Shown: piece after piece, positions 28,963 through 36,774 of the stretch
Position numbering within the stretch: position 1 is the stretch's first letter
Layout of the letters: each line of letters starts with the position of its first letter
NCBI RefSeq assembly: GCF_021246445.1
Contig: NZ_JAJQXW010000001.1
Location: forward strand, 1,506,168-1,570,167
Length of the DNA stretch: 64,000 bases
Origin: Rhabdothermincola salaria
Lineage (GTDB): Bacteria > Actinomycetota > Acidimicrobiia > Acidimicrobiales > Acidimicrobilacustridaceae
Reading direction: 5' to 3'
Program-made: the position numbers and the translations under genes
Notes under the pieces: generated by a model
The model's database searches: none
Told to the model about the DNA's origin: nothing
Seen by the model: the letters and a program-made list of their open reading frames with translations, nothing else

Positions 28963-28968
28963 TACGCT
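28963..28968 (+). promoter_or_regulatory. -10 hexamer of leaderless acyl-CoA dehydrogenase transcript
   Basis: TACGCT stands exactly seven bases before the ATG at 28976 with no Shine-Dalgarno sequence. Confidence 0.55.
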
Positions 28969-28975
28969 CCGCGGC

Positions 28976-30625
28976 ATGAGCGCCGTGCTGCGAACCCACG
29001 AGGTCACCAACCAGGTCCCACCCCTGGCCGGCTACGACGTCGCCGGGGCCGACGTCGCCCTCAGCGACGGCGTCCGGCGCGAAGGGGCCACTTGGGTGGC
29101 CGACGAGCTCGCCGCCCTCGGCCGGCTGGCCGGAAGCGAGGAGGCCCAGGAGCAGGGCCGCCGAGCCGAGGAGAACCCTCCGGCGCTGCGCACCCACGAC
29201 CGGTACGGCCATCGCATCGACGCCGTCGACTACCACCCCGCCTACCACTGGCTCATGCGCACCGCCGTCGAGCACGGGCTGCACGCGGCACCGTGGTCCG
29301 ACGAGCGCTCCGGGGCCCACGTGGCCAGGGCGGCCAAGGTCATCACCTGGTATCAGGTCGACGGCGGCCACATCTGCCCCATCTCCATGACCTACTCGGT
29401 CATCCCTGCGCTGCGCCACGACCCGGCGACAGCCGGCGAATGGGAGCCTCGCCTGGTGTCACGCCGCTACGACCCGGCCGACCGGCCGGCGGGAGAGAAG
29501 ACCGGGGCCACCGCCGGCATGGCCATGACCGAGAAGCAGGGCGGATCCGACGTGCGGGCCAACACCACCACCGCTGTCCCGCTCGGCCCCTCTGGCCACG
29601 AGTACCTGCTCACCGGCCACAAGTGGTTCTGCTCGGCGCCCATGTCCGATGGCTTCTTGATGCTGGCCCAGGCCCCCGGTGGCCTCACCTGCTTCTGGGT
29701 GCCCCGGTGGTGCCCGGACGGCACCCGCAACCTCATCGCCCTGCAGCGGCTGAAGGACAAGCTGGGCGACCGGGCCAACGCCTCGAGCGAGATCGAGCTG
29801 CTCGACACCTGGGCCCGACGCGTCGGCGACGAAGGCCAGGGGGTGCGCACGATCATCGAGATGGTCAGCCACACCCGGCTGGACTGCACCCTGGGGTCCG
29901 CCGCCATCATGCGCCAGGGGGTGGCCCAGGCCTCGTGGCACGCCCACCACCGTCGGGCCTTCGGTGCCCGGCTCGACGACCACCCGCTCATGGCCAACGT
30001 GCTGGCCGACCTCGCCGTCGAGTCCGAGGCGGCCACCGCCACCGTCCTGCGCCTCGCTCGGGCGTTCGACGCCGACCCGGACGACGAGCACGAGGCGCGG
30101 CTGAAGCGGCTGCTCACCCCGGTGCTCAAGTACTGGACCTGCAAGAGGGCCCCCCAACACGCCGCCGAGGCCCTGGAGTGCCTGGGCGGGGCCGGATTCG
30201 TCGAGGAGTCCGGGCTCCCCCGCCTCTACCGCCAGAGCCCCGTGAACGGCGTGTGGGAGGGGTCGGGCAACGTGATCTGCCTCGACGTGCTGCGGGCCAT
30301 GGCGCGTGCTCCCGAGGTCCTCGACGCCTACTGGGACGAGGTCGCCCTGGCGGCCGGAGCGGACACGCGGCTCGATGCGGCGGCGACGGCGCTGCGCGAC
30401 GAGCTGGCCGACGCCGACCAGATCGAGCTGCGGGCCCGCCGTCTGGTCGAGCGCATGGCGACGGTGTTCCAGGCGTCGTTGCTGGTGCGCCACGCCCCGG
30501 AGCCGGTGGCCGACGCCTTCTGTGCGTCTCGCCTCGACGGCGCGCCCGGCCACGCGTTCGGGAACCTCCCCACCGGTCTCGATCTGCGAGCGGTGCTGGA
30601 CCGGGCCCGCCCCGCACTCGTCTGA
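28976..30625 (+). CDS. acyl-CoA dehydrogenase, AidB family
   Basis: This 549-residue flavoprotein is longer than ordinary acyl-CoA dehydrogenases and matches the AidB subgroup. It has an N-terminal extension with DRYGHRIDAVDYHPAYHWLM, the FAD-binding signature GMAMTEKQGGSDVRANTT (about 180), HKWFCSAPMSDGFLMLAQ, and a C-terminal helical domain with ECLGGAGFVEESGLPRLYR and WEGSGNVICLDVLRA. AidB binds DNA and has weak isovaleryl-CoA dehydrogenase activity; the physiological substrate here is unknown. It is probably monocistronic and leaderless, converging on the MaoC pair. Confidence 0.88.
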   Translation: MSAVLRTHEVTNQVPPLAGYDVAGADVALSDGVRREGATWVADELAALGRLAGSEEAQEQGRRAEENPPALRTHDRYGHRIDAVDYHPAYHWLMRTAVEHGLHAAPWSDERSGAHVARAAKVITWYQVDGGHICPISMTYSVIPALRHDPATAGEWEPRLVSRRYDPADRPAGEKTGATAGMAMTEKQGGSDVRANTTTAVPLGPSGHEYLLTGHKWFCSAPMSDGFLMLAQAPGGLTCFWVPRWCPDGTRNLIALQRLKDKLGDRANASSEIELLDTWARRVGDEGQGVRTIIEMVSHTRLDCTLGSAAIMRQGVAQASWHAHHRRAFGARLDDHPLMANVLADLAVESEAATATVLRLARAFDADPDDEHEARLKRLLTPVLKYWTCKRAPQHAAEALECLGGAGFVEESGLPRLYRQSPVNGVWEGSGNVICLDVLRAMARAPEVLDAYWDEVALAAGADTRLDAAATALRDELADADQIELRARRLVERMATVFQASLLVRHAPEPVADAFCASRLDGAPGHAFGNLPTGLDLRAVLDRARPALV

Positions 30626-30644
30626 GGCGCCGCGCCCGTCGCCG

Positions 30645-31094
30645 TCAGGACGCTCGCGATCGGGCCAGGGGGATCCCCAGCTCGGCGGTGCCCGTCACGT
30701 GGTCACCGAGGTCGTTGGTGGCCCGGAAGGCGATCTCCACCAGGCCGTCGTCGCCGTCGGTGCCGGTGCCGGTCACCGCACCGCTGAAGGTGAGCGTGGA
30801 GCCCGGCATCACCGGCACGCCCAGGCGGACGGACAGCCGTCGCAGCATGGCGTCGGGTCCGGCCCAGTCGGTGAGGAACCGGGTGCAGTAGGCGTTGGTG
30901 GACAAGATGTTCATGAAGATGTCGGGGGCACCTTGGGCGTTGGCGAAGTCGCGGTCGTGGTGCACGGGCATGAAGTCGCGGGTGGCCAGGGCTCCGGCCA
31001 CCACCACGCTGGCGGTGACGTCGACGACCATCGGGGTCAGCTCGTCGCCCACGGCGACGCGGTACCAGTCGAGGGTGGAGGGCAGGGCGCTCAT
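30645..31094 (-). CDS. MaoC-like hydratase subunit, ChsH1 paralogue
   Basis: This 149-residue hotdog protein is clearly paralogous to ChsH1 encoded at 35113: RDFMPVHHDRDFANAQGAPD, IFMNILSTNAYCTRFLTDW, LRRLSVRLGVPVMPGSTL and NDLGDHVTGTAELGIPL. The Asp/His pair of the hydratase-2 active site (RDFMPVHHD) is kept. It overlaps the gene upstream as ATGA; that gene supplies the matching non-catalytic fold, so the two likely form a heteromeric enoyl-CoA hydratase. It is divergent from the steroid operon, so a related steroid or branched acyl-CoA is the probable substrate. Confidence 0.8.
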   Translation of the reverse strand: MSALPSTLDWYRVAVGDELTPMVVDVTASVVVAGALATRDFMPVHHDRDFANAQGAPDIFMNILSTNAYCTRFLTDWAGPDAMLRRLSVRLGVPVMPGSTLTFSGAVTGTGTDGDDGLVEIAFRATNDLGDHVTGTAELGIPLARSRAS

Positions 31095-31651
31095 GACGCC
31101 GCCGGCCGGAACTTGAGCACCCGGAAGCGTTGACGCCCCACCACCTCGCCGGCCTCGTCGCGGTAGGTGCTGACCCACGTCACGAAATGGCCGGCGCCGA
31201 GGCGGGTGGACTTCTCCTCGGAGATCGACTCCATCGCCGTCTCGGCGGTGAGCACCTCCCCGAGGCGGACGTACCGCTCGATCTCGAACTCGGAGTTCGA
31301 GGCCAACGTCCCCGTGAAGCCGGCATCGTCGAGCACCGACAGCGGACTCTCGCCCGACACCTCGGTCGGGGCACCGCCCCGTTCGCGCAGGCCCGTGATG
31401 CGGGGAGTGGCCATGGTCCACGTCTGCAGCATCGTGGGCGGGGCCACGATCTCGCCGAAGCGTGACGCAGCCGCCGCGTCGGGGTCGGTGTACACGGGGT
31501 TGGCGTCCTCGAAGGCGGCGGCCCAGTGCCGGATCATCGGTTGGTTGACCGGATCGGGCGCCACCGAGGGGCCACCGGCCCCCATGGGCTGGCCGATGAG
31601 GGCGTCGAGACGCTTCCGGAAACGGTCCGACCCGTCCTGTTCTGTCCCCAC
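31091..31651 (-). CDS. MaoC N-terminal-domain hydratase subunit, paralogue of ChsH2 N-domain
   Basis: This 186-residue protein aligns with residues about 15-175 of ChsH2 at 33006: QPMIRHWAAAFEDANPVYTD, VAPPTMLQTWTM, LDDAGFTGTLASNSEFEIER and SISEEKSTRLGAGHFVTWVS. It lacks the DUF35 zinc-ribbon part. The GTG start is preceded by GAGGGGG; the upstream extension of the frame crosses the promoter region and is not supported. With the downstream ChsH1-like subunit it makes a second hydratase pair without an aldolase-docking domain. Confidence 0.8.
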   Translation of the reverse strand: MGTEQDGSDRFRKRLDALIGQPMGAGGPSVAPDPVNQPMIRHWAAAFEDANPVYTDPDAAAASRFGEIVAPPTMLQTWTMATPRITGLRERGGAPTEVSGESPLSVLDDAGFTGTLASNSEFEIERYVRLGEVLTAETAMESISEEKSTRLGAGHFVTWVSTYRDEAGEVVGRQRFRVLKFRPAAS

Positions 31652-31676
31652 GCGACCCCCTCGTCGAGCTGTGCGA

Positions 31677-31749
31677 GCCCACGTTGTAACACGTGGGCAC
31701 GCCCCGACGGTCGCCCCCTGGCGTGCGTCAGACCTGGACACGTGTCTGA
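31677..31749. promoter_or_regulatory. divergent promoter region with two palindromes (candidate TetR operators)
   Basis: Between the divergent hydratase and steroid operons lie GCCCACGT (31677-31684) paired with ACGTGGGC (31691-31698), and TCAGAC (31728-31733) paired with GTCTGA (31744-31749). The latter arm overlaps the perfect palindrome GACACGTGTC (31737-31746). Both centre on ACGTG-type sequences. The TetR gene ending the plus-strand operon is the obvious candidate binder. Confidence 0.5.
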
Positions 31750-31782
31750 TTTTCTGGTTCCCTGGTGTCGGGCGGGCCATGA

Positions 31783-31798
31783 CCTGCTCGTGAGCAGG
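31783..31798 (+). other. hairpin overlapping the ribosome-binding site of the steroid operon
   Basis: CCTGCT (31783-31788) and AGCAGG (31793-31798) form a perfect 6-bp stem with a CGTG loop. The 3' arm runs into the AGGGGG that serves the ATG at 31807, so folding could limit initiation of the first gene. Confidence 0.4.
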
Positions 31799-31806
31799 GG
31801 GACGGC

Positions 31807-33009
31807 ATGCACTACCGCTACACACCCGAGCAGCAGGCGCTGCGCGCCGAGCTGCGCCAGTACTTCACCGACCTGATGACCCCCGAGATCCGGGCCGCTC
31901 TGCGGGCGGAGTCGGCCGAGAGCGGCAACACCGCCCGCAACGTCATGCGGCGCATGGGAGCCGACGGGTGGCTGGGGGTGGGCTGGCCCGTCGAGTACGG
32001 CGGCCGGGGCCTCACCGGCCTCGAGCAGTTCGTGTTCTTCGACGAGGTCCAGCGCGCCGGCGCACCCTTCCCCTTCGTCACGGTCAACACCGTGGGCCCC
32101 ACGCTGATGCAGTACGGCTCCCAGGCCCAGAAGGACACCTACCTGCCCGGGATCCTGAACGGCGAGATCAACTTCGCCATCGGCTACACCGAACCCGAAG
32201 CCGGCACCGACCTGGCCAACCTGCGCACCCGGGCGGTGCGAGACGGCGACGAGTGGGTCATCGACGGCAACAAGGTCTTCACCAGCGGCGCCGACCGCGC
32301 CGACTACGTGTGGCTCGCTTGTCGCACCGACGTCGACGCTCCCAAGCACAAGGGCATCTCCATCATCATCGTGCCCACGTCGGCGCCCGGCTTCTCGGTC
32401 ACGCCGATCCACACGGTCGGCGACACCGACACCACCGTCACCTTCTACGACGGCATCCGCGTCCCCGTCGACAACGTGGTCGGCGAGGTGAACGGTGGGT
32501 GGCGTCTCATCACCAACCAGCTCAACCACGAACGGGTCGGTCTGGCCGCCCTCGGCGGACGGGTCGAGCAGCTCTACGCCGACGTGGTGGCCTGGTGCGC
32601 CACCACACCGGCCGGCCCCAAGGGGTCCGAGCACCTCATCGACCAGCCCTGGGTGCAGACCGACCTGGCCCGGTGCCACGCCCGGCTCGAGGCGATGAAG
32701 CTGCTCAACTGGAAGATGGCCGCCGCGGTGGCCAGCGGCGACCTCACCGCCGCCGACTCGTCGGCCTCGAAGGTCTACGGCACCGAGTGCCAGGTCGAGG
32801 TCTACCGGCTGCTCCTCGGCATCCTCGGAGGCCAGGGCACCATCCGACCGGGTGAACCGGCGGCGGTGCTGCGCGGCGAGGCCGAGCAGGGCGCCCGAGC
32901 CGCCCAGATCAACACCTTCGGTGGCGGGGTCAACGACGTGCAGCGCGACATCGTCGCCTATGCCGGCCTGGGCATGACCCGCACCGCCCGGCGTCAGGAG
33001 AAGCCATGA
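31807..33009 (+). CDS. chsE2: steroid side-chain acyl-CoA dehydrogenase, ChsE2/FadE29-like
   Basis: This 400-residue dehydrogenase subunit closely matches FadE29 of Mycobacterium tuberculosis from memory. Shared stretches are YTPEQQALRAELRQYF, LGVGWPVEYGGRGL, FAIGYTEPEAGTDLANLRT, DYVWLACRTD, KHKGISIIIV, GGWRLITNQLNHERV and the C-terminal TFGGGVNDVQRDIVA. With ChsE1 it forms the heterotetramer that oxidises 3-oxo-4-pregnene-20-carboxyl-CoA, the last side-chain step of cholesterol degradation. It is first in the operon, with AGGGGG before its ATG. It overlaps chsH2 as ATGA. Confidence 0.88.
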   Translation: MHYRYTPEQQALRAELRQYFTDLMTPEIRAALRAESAESGNTARNVMRRMGADGWLGVGWPVEYGGRGLTGLEQFVFFDEVQRAGAPFPFVTVNTVGPTLMQYGSQAQKDTYLPGILNGEINFAIGYTEPEAGTDLANLRTRAVRDGDEWVIDGNKVFTSGADRADYVWLACRTDVDAPKHKGISIIIVPTSAPGFSVTPIHTVGDTDTTVTFYDGIRVPVDNVVGEVNGGWRLITNQLNHERVGLAALGGRVEQLYADVVAWCATTPAGPKGSEHLIDQPWVQTDLARCHARLEAMKLLNWKMAAAVASGDLTAADSSASKVYGTECQVEVYRLLLGILGGQGTIRPGEPAAVLRGEAEQGARAAQINTFGGGVNDVQRDIVAYAGLGMTRTARRQEKP

Positions 33010-33974
33010 GCACCGGCCCGTCCCTTCGTGAACGGCTCTCGGCCTTCGAGGGCCGCGACGCCTCTCCTCGCGAGCAGGCGCTCGACCCCGTCACCCAGAC
33101 GGCGATCCGCCAGTGGGTCGAGGCCATGGGCGACGCCAACCCGGTGTACGTCGACGACGACGCCGCCCGGGCCACCGGCCGCGACGGCGTCGTGGCCCCC
33201 CCGACCATGCTGCAGGCCTGGACCATGCGCGGTCTGGCGGCGAGCCAGCGGCCCGACCCGCGCCCATCGGGGCGCGGCGAGCTGTTCGCCGTGCTCGACG
33301 AGGCCGGCTTCACCTCGGTGGTGGCCACCAACTGCGAGCAGACCTACGAGCGCGAGTTGCGCCCCGGCGACCGCGTCTCCATGCGTGAGGTGATCGAGTC
33401 GGTGTCCGACGAGAAGGACACCGCTCTCGGGCGAGGGCACTTCATCACCACCCGGATGACCTTCACCGACGCCGACGGCGAGGTGGTCGGCACCCAGTTG
33501 TGGCGCCTCCTGCGCTTCGCCCCACGACCCCGACCCGAGCCCGAAGCCGAGGTGGCGGCCCGGCCCCCTCGCCCCCGCCCGGCCGTCAACCGCGACAACG
33601 CCTTCTTCTTCGAGGGGGCCGAGCAGGGCAAGCTGCTGATCCAGCGCTGCTCGGCGTGCGGCTCCCTGCGACACCCGCCCGGGCCCATGTGTCCGCAGTG
33701 CCGGTCCACCGAGTGGGACACCGTCGAGTCCAGCGGCCGCGGCACCGTCCACAGTTTCGTGGTCAACCACCACCCCCAGATCCCGTCGTTCGACTACCCG
33801 TTGGCGGTCGCCCTCGTCGAGCTGGAGGAGGGCACCCGCGTGGTGTCCAACATCGTCGGCGTGGCGCCGGAAGACGTCACGATCGGCATGGCGGTGGCGG
33901 TGCGCTTCGAGGACTTCGGCGACGGACTGGTCCTCCCGCAGTTCGCTCCCGACCCCGCCCAGGACGGTGCCTGA
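33006..33974 (+). CDS. chsH2: steroid enoyl-CoA hydratase subunit with DUF35 domain, ChsH2-like
   Basis: This 322-residue two-domain protein has an N-terminal MaoC-like domain (about 20-175, AIRQWVEAMGDANPVYVDD, VAPPTMLQAWTM, FAVLDEAGFTSV). A Pro/Arg linker joins it to a DUF35 domain (about 198-315) with a zinc ribbon of two CxxC pairs (RCSACGSLRHPPGPMCPQC) and an OB fold. In the mycobacterial system the MaoC part pairs with ChsH1 to hydrate the steroid enoyl-CoA, and the DUF35 part binds and activates the aldolase Ltp2. All those partners are encoded here, so the same complex is expected. Confidence 0.9.
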   Translation: MSTGPSLRERLSAFEGRDASPREQALDPVTQTAIRQWVEAMGDANPVYVDDDAARATGRDGVVAPPTMLQAWTMRGLAASQRPDPRPSGRGELFAVLDEAGFTSVVATNCEQTYERELRPGDRVSMREVIESVSDEKDTALGRGHFITTRMTFTDADGEVVGTQLWRLLRFAPRPRPEPEAEVAARPPRPRPAVNRDNAFFFEGAEQGKLLIQRCSACGSLRHPPGPMCPQCRSTEWDTVESSGRGTVHSFVVNHHPQIPSFDYPLAVALVELEEGTRVVSNIVGVAPEDVTIGMAVAVRFEDFGDGLVLPQFAPDPAQDGA

Positions 33975-35116
33975 TGGACTTCTCCTTCGGTGAGGAGCAC
34001 GAGGCGGTCGCCCAGCTCGCCGCTCAGGTGTTCGGTGGCGAGGTCGACCTCGACCGCCTCAAGGCCGCCGAGGCCGAGGGCGGCCGCACCGACCACGACC
34101 TCTGGTCCACCCTCGCCGAGGCGGGCCTCATCGGCGTCGGCCTGGCCGACGACGTCGGGGGCAGCGGCGGCGACCTCATCTGTGTCTGTCGCCTGCTCGA
34201 GGAGCAGGGACGAGCGCTGGCGCCGGTCCCGCTGGCCACGACGCTCGTCGCTTCGGCGGCCATCGATCGCCTCGGCACCCCCGACCAGCGGGCGCGGTGG
34301 CTGCCGGGCGTCGTCAGCGGGGATCGACCCCTCGCCGTCGCCCTCGACCAGCCGGCCGGGGCCCGATGGGAGCACCCCCAGGTGACCGCCACCCGTCACG
34401 GCGAGGTCTGGCAGCTCGACGGCTGGCTCCCCGCCGTGGCCGCGGCCGCCGAGTGCCGCCTGCTGGTGGTGGGTGCCGGCATCGACGGTTCCCCGGACAG
34501 CGGGCTCTTCCTCGTCGACCCGTCGGACCCCGGCGTGACCATCGAGGCGGTGGTCACCACCGACCGCCGGCCCCACGGCCACGTCACCCTCGCCTCGGCC
34601 CCCGCCGAGCCCCTCGGCGGCCTCGACACCGGCGACGTCACCTGGCTGGCCCAGCGGCTCATGCTGGCGCTGAGCGCGGTCACCCTCGGCGTGGCCGAGG
34701 AGGCCCTCCGCCGAGCCGCCGCCTACACCTCCGAGCGAGAGCAGTTCGGCCGGCCGCTGTCGAGCTTCCAGAGCACCGCCCACCGCGCCGCCGACGCCTA
34801 CATCGACGTCGAGGCCATGCGGGCCACCCTCTGGCAGGCGGCCTGGCTGGCCGAGCAGCCCGATCCCGATCCCCACGAGGTGGCCACCGCCGTGCTGACC
34901 GCCCGCTGGTGGGCCGCCGACGGGGGCCAGCGGGTCGTGCACGCCGTGCAGCACCTCCACGGCGGGCTCGGCGCCGACGTCGACTACCCGGTCCACCGCT
35001 ACTTCCTGTGGGCCAAGCAGCTCGAGCTCACCCTCGGGACCCCGAGCAGCGATCTGGCCCGCCTCGGCGAGGCGATCGCGACCGGGGCCCGAGCCACCCA
35101 GGAGGCCCGCCGATGA
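33974..35116 (+). CDS. chsE1: steroid side-chain acyl-CoA dehydrogenase, ChsE1/FadE28-like
   Basis: This 380-residue acyl-CoA dehydrogenase subunit starts MDFSFGEEHEAVAQLAAQVF. It has LIGVGLADDVGGSGGDLI, a divergent middle domain, RRAAAYTSEREQFGRPLSSF (FAD-binding helix, about 250-270) and VVHAVQHLHGGLGADVDYP. It is the likely partner of ChsE2; such pairs share two FADs per heterotetramer. The ATG overlaps the chsH2 stop by one base (TGATG) and the end overlaps chsH1. The order chsE2-chsH2-chsE1-chsH1 differs from the mycobacterial fadE28-fadE29-chsH2-chsH1 order. Confidence 0.85.
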   Translation: MDFSFGEEHEAVAQLAAQVFGGEVDLDRLKAAEAEGGRTDHDLWSTLAEAGLIGVGLADDVGGSGGDLICVCRLLEEQGRALAPVPLATTLVASAAIDRLGTPDQRARWLPGVVSGDRPLAVALDQPAGARWEHPQVTATRHGEVWQLDGWLPAVAAAAECRLLVVGAGIDGSPDSGLFLVDPSDPGVTIEAVVTTDRRPHGHVTLASAPAEPLGGLDTGDVTWLAQRLMLALSAVTLGVAEEALRRAAAYTSEREQFGRPLSSFQSTAHRAADAYIDVEAMRATLWQAAWLAEQPDPDPHEVATAVLTARWWAADGGQRVVHAVQHLHGGLGADVDYPVHRYFLWAKQLELTLGTPSSDLARLGEAIATGARATQEARR

Positions 35117-35553
35117 CCGACCCGTCCGTCACCCTGCCGCCGTCGCTCCGGGCCGACCAGGTCGCGGTGGACGACGAGCTCCCCGAGCTCTCCGTCCCCC
35201 TCAGTCGCACGTTCATCATCAGCGCCGCCATCGCGTCGCGCGACTACCAGGACGTGCACCACGACCACGAGCTGGCCCAGGCCAAGGGCTCGGCCGACAT
35301 CTTCACCAACATCCTCACCAGCAACGGGTTGGTGGGCCGGTTCGTCACCGACTGGGCCGGCCCGCGAGCCCGCCTGCGCAAGGTCGCCGTGCGTCTGGGT
35401 GTCCCCAACTACGCAGGAGACACCATGGTGCTCAGCGGTCGGGTCACCGCCGTCGAGGGCACCTGCGTCGACGTCGCCATCCGGGGACGCAACCAGCTGG
35501 GCGACCACGTCACCGGCACTGTCACCGTCGAGCTCCCCGGAGGCGACCAGTGA
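35113..35553 (+). CDS. chsH1: steroid enoyl-CoA hydratase subunit, ChsH1-like
   Basis: This 146-residue hotdog subunit has the hydratase-2 residues in IASRDYQDVHHDHELA (about 36-51), then KGSADIFTNILTSNGLVGRF, VTDWAGPRARLRKVAVRLGV and NQLGDHVTGTVTVEL. With ChsH2 it adds water to the 17(20)-double bond of the steroid-CoA. Starts overlap on both sides (ATGA before, GTGA after). A paralogue is encoded at 30645 on the other strand. Confidence 0.88.
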   Translation: MTDPSVTLPPSLRADQVAVDDELPELSVPLSRTFIISAAIASRDYQDVHHDHELAQAKGSADIFTNILTSNGLVGRFVTDWAGPRARLRKVAVRLGVPNYAGDTMVLSGRVTAVEGTCVDVAIRGRNQLGDHVTGTVTVELPGGDQ

Positions 35554-36725
35554 GCACCTTGAGCGGCACCGCCGCCATCGCCGGCATCGGCGCCACCGAG
35601 TTCTCCAAGGACTCCGGACGCAGCGAGCTGCAGCTGGCCTGCGAGGCGGTCCGCGACGCCCTCGACGACGCCGGCATCACCCCCTCGGAGGTCCAAGGCC
35701 TCGTCACGTACACGATGGAGACGAACCCCGAGATCGAGGTGGCCCGCAACCTCGGCATGGGTGAGCTCACGCTGTTCAGCCGCATCCACTACGGCGGCGG
35801 CGCCCCGGCCGCCACCGTGCACCAGGCGGCGATGGCCGTCGCCACCGGGGTCGCCGACGTCGTGGTCTGCTACCGCGCCTTCAACGAACGGTCGGGCCGG
35901 CGCTTCGGCGCCGGCGTCCAGGATCTCGGCACCGCCCCCACCGCCGAGGGCGCCCAGTTCTCCTGGTACGCCCCCTACGGCCTGCTCACCCCCGCACAGT
36001 GGGTGGCCATGAGCGCACGGCGCTACATGCACGCCTACGGCGCCACCAGCGAGGACTTCGGGCGGGTGGCGGTCGCCGACCGCAAGCACGCCGCCACCAA
36101 CCCCAAGGCGTGGTTCTACGAGCAGCCCATCACGCTCGAGGACCACCAGAACAGCCGTTGGATCGCCGAGCCCCTCCACCTGCTCGACTGCTGCCAGGAG
36201 ACCGACGGCGGCCAGGCGCTCGTGATCGTGAGCGCCGAGCGGGCCCGTGACCTGCCCCATCCCCCCGCCGTCGTGCGAGCGGTGGCACAGGGGGCTACGA
36301 CCAGCACCCAGATGATGACGTCGTACTACGCCGACGACATCACCGGCCTGCCCGAGATGGGCCTCGTCGCTCGCCAGCTGTGGGCCGACTCCGGGCTCGG
36401 CCCCGCCGACATCCAGACCGCGATCATCTACGACCACTTCACCCCGTTCGTGCTCACCCAGCTCGAGGAGTTCGGGTTCTGCGGGAGGGGCGAGGCCAAG
36501 GACTTCATCCGCGACGGCAACATCGAGATCGGCGGCGGCCTGCCGGTCAACACCCACGGCGGCCAGCTGGGCGAGGCCTACCTGCACGGCATGAACGGCA
36601 TCGCCGAAGGGGTGCGCCAGGTGCGCGGCACCTCGGTGAACCAGGTCGACGACGTCGACCACGTGCTGGTGACCGGGGGGACGGGGGTGCCCACCAGCGG
36701 GCTCGTCCTCGGTCGCGACCACTGA
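35550..36725 (+). CDS. ltp2: thiolase-like steroid retro-aldolase, Ltp2-like
   Basis: This 391-residue thiolase-superfamily protein of the SCP2/lipid-transfer class has GTAAIAGIGATEFSKDSGRS at the start, VQGLVTYTMETNPEIEVAR, IHYGGGAPAATVHQAAMAV, HLLDCCQETDGGQALVIVSA and GGGLPVNTHGGQLGEAYLHG. Ltp2 works with the DUF35 domain of ChsH2 to cleave 17-hydroxy-3-oxo-4-pregnene-20-carboxyl-CoA into the C17 ketone and propionyl-CoA. The usual thiolase nucleophilic-Cys block reads HYGGGAP here, as expected for this aldolase class. Adjacent chsH2/chsH1 make the assignment firm. Confidence 0.9.
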   Translation: MSTLSGTAAIAGIGATEFSKDSGRSELQLACEAVRDALDDAGITPSEVQGLVTYTMETNPEIEVARNLGMGELTLFSRIHYGGGAPAATVHQAAMAVATGVADVVVCYRAFNERSGRRFGAGVQDLGTAPTAEGAQFSWYAPYGLLTPAQWVAMSARRYMHAYGATSEDFGRVAVADRKHAATNPKAWFYEQPITLEDHQNSRWIAEPLHLLDCCQETDGGQALVIVSAERARDLPHPPAVVRAVAQGATTSTQMMTSYYADDITGLPEMGLVARQLWADSGLGPADIQTAIIYDHFTPFVLTQLEEFGFCGRGEAKDFIRDGNIEIGGGLPVNTHGGQLGEAYLHGMNGIAEGVRQVRGTSVNQVDDVDHVLVTGGTGVPTSGLVLGRDH

Positions 36726-36774
36726 GCACGAACACCAGCACACGACACCGGGCGAGACAACCGAGGGGGAACGC

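Noticed and set aside
31677-31749. Attachment site or transposon ends
   Set aside because: No integrase or transposase nearby; location in a divergent promoter fits operators better.
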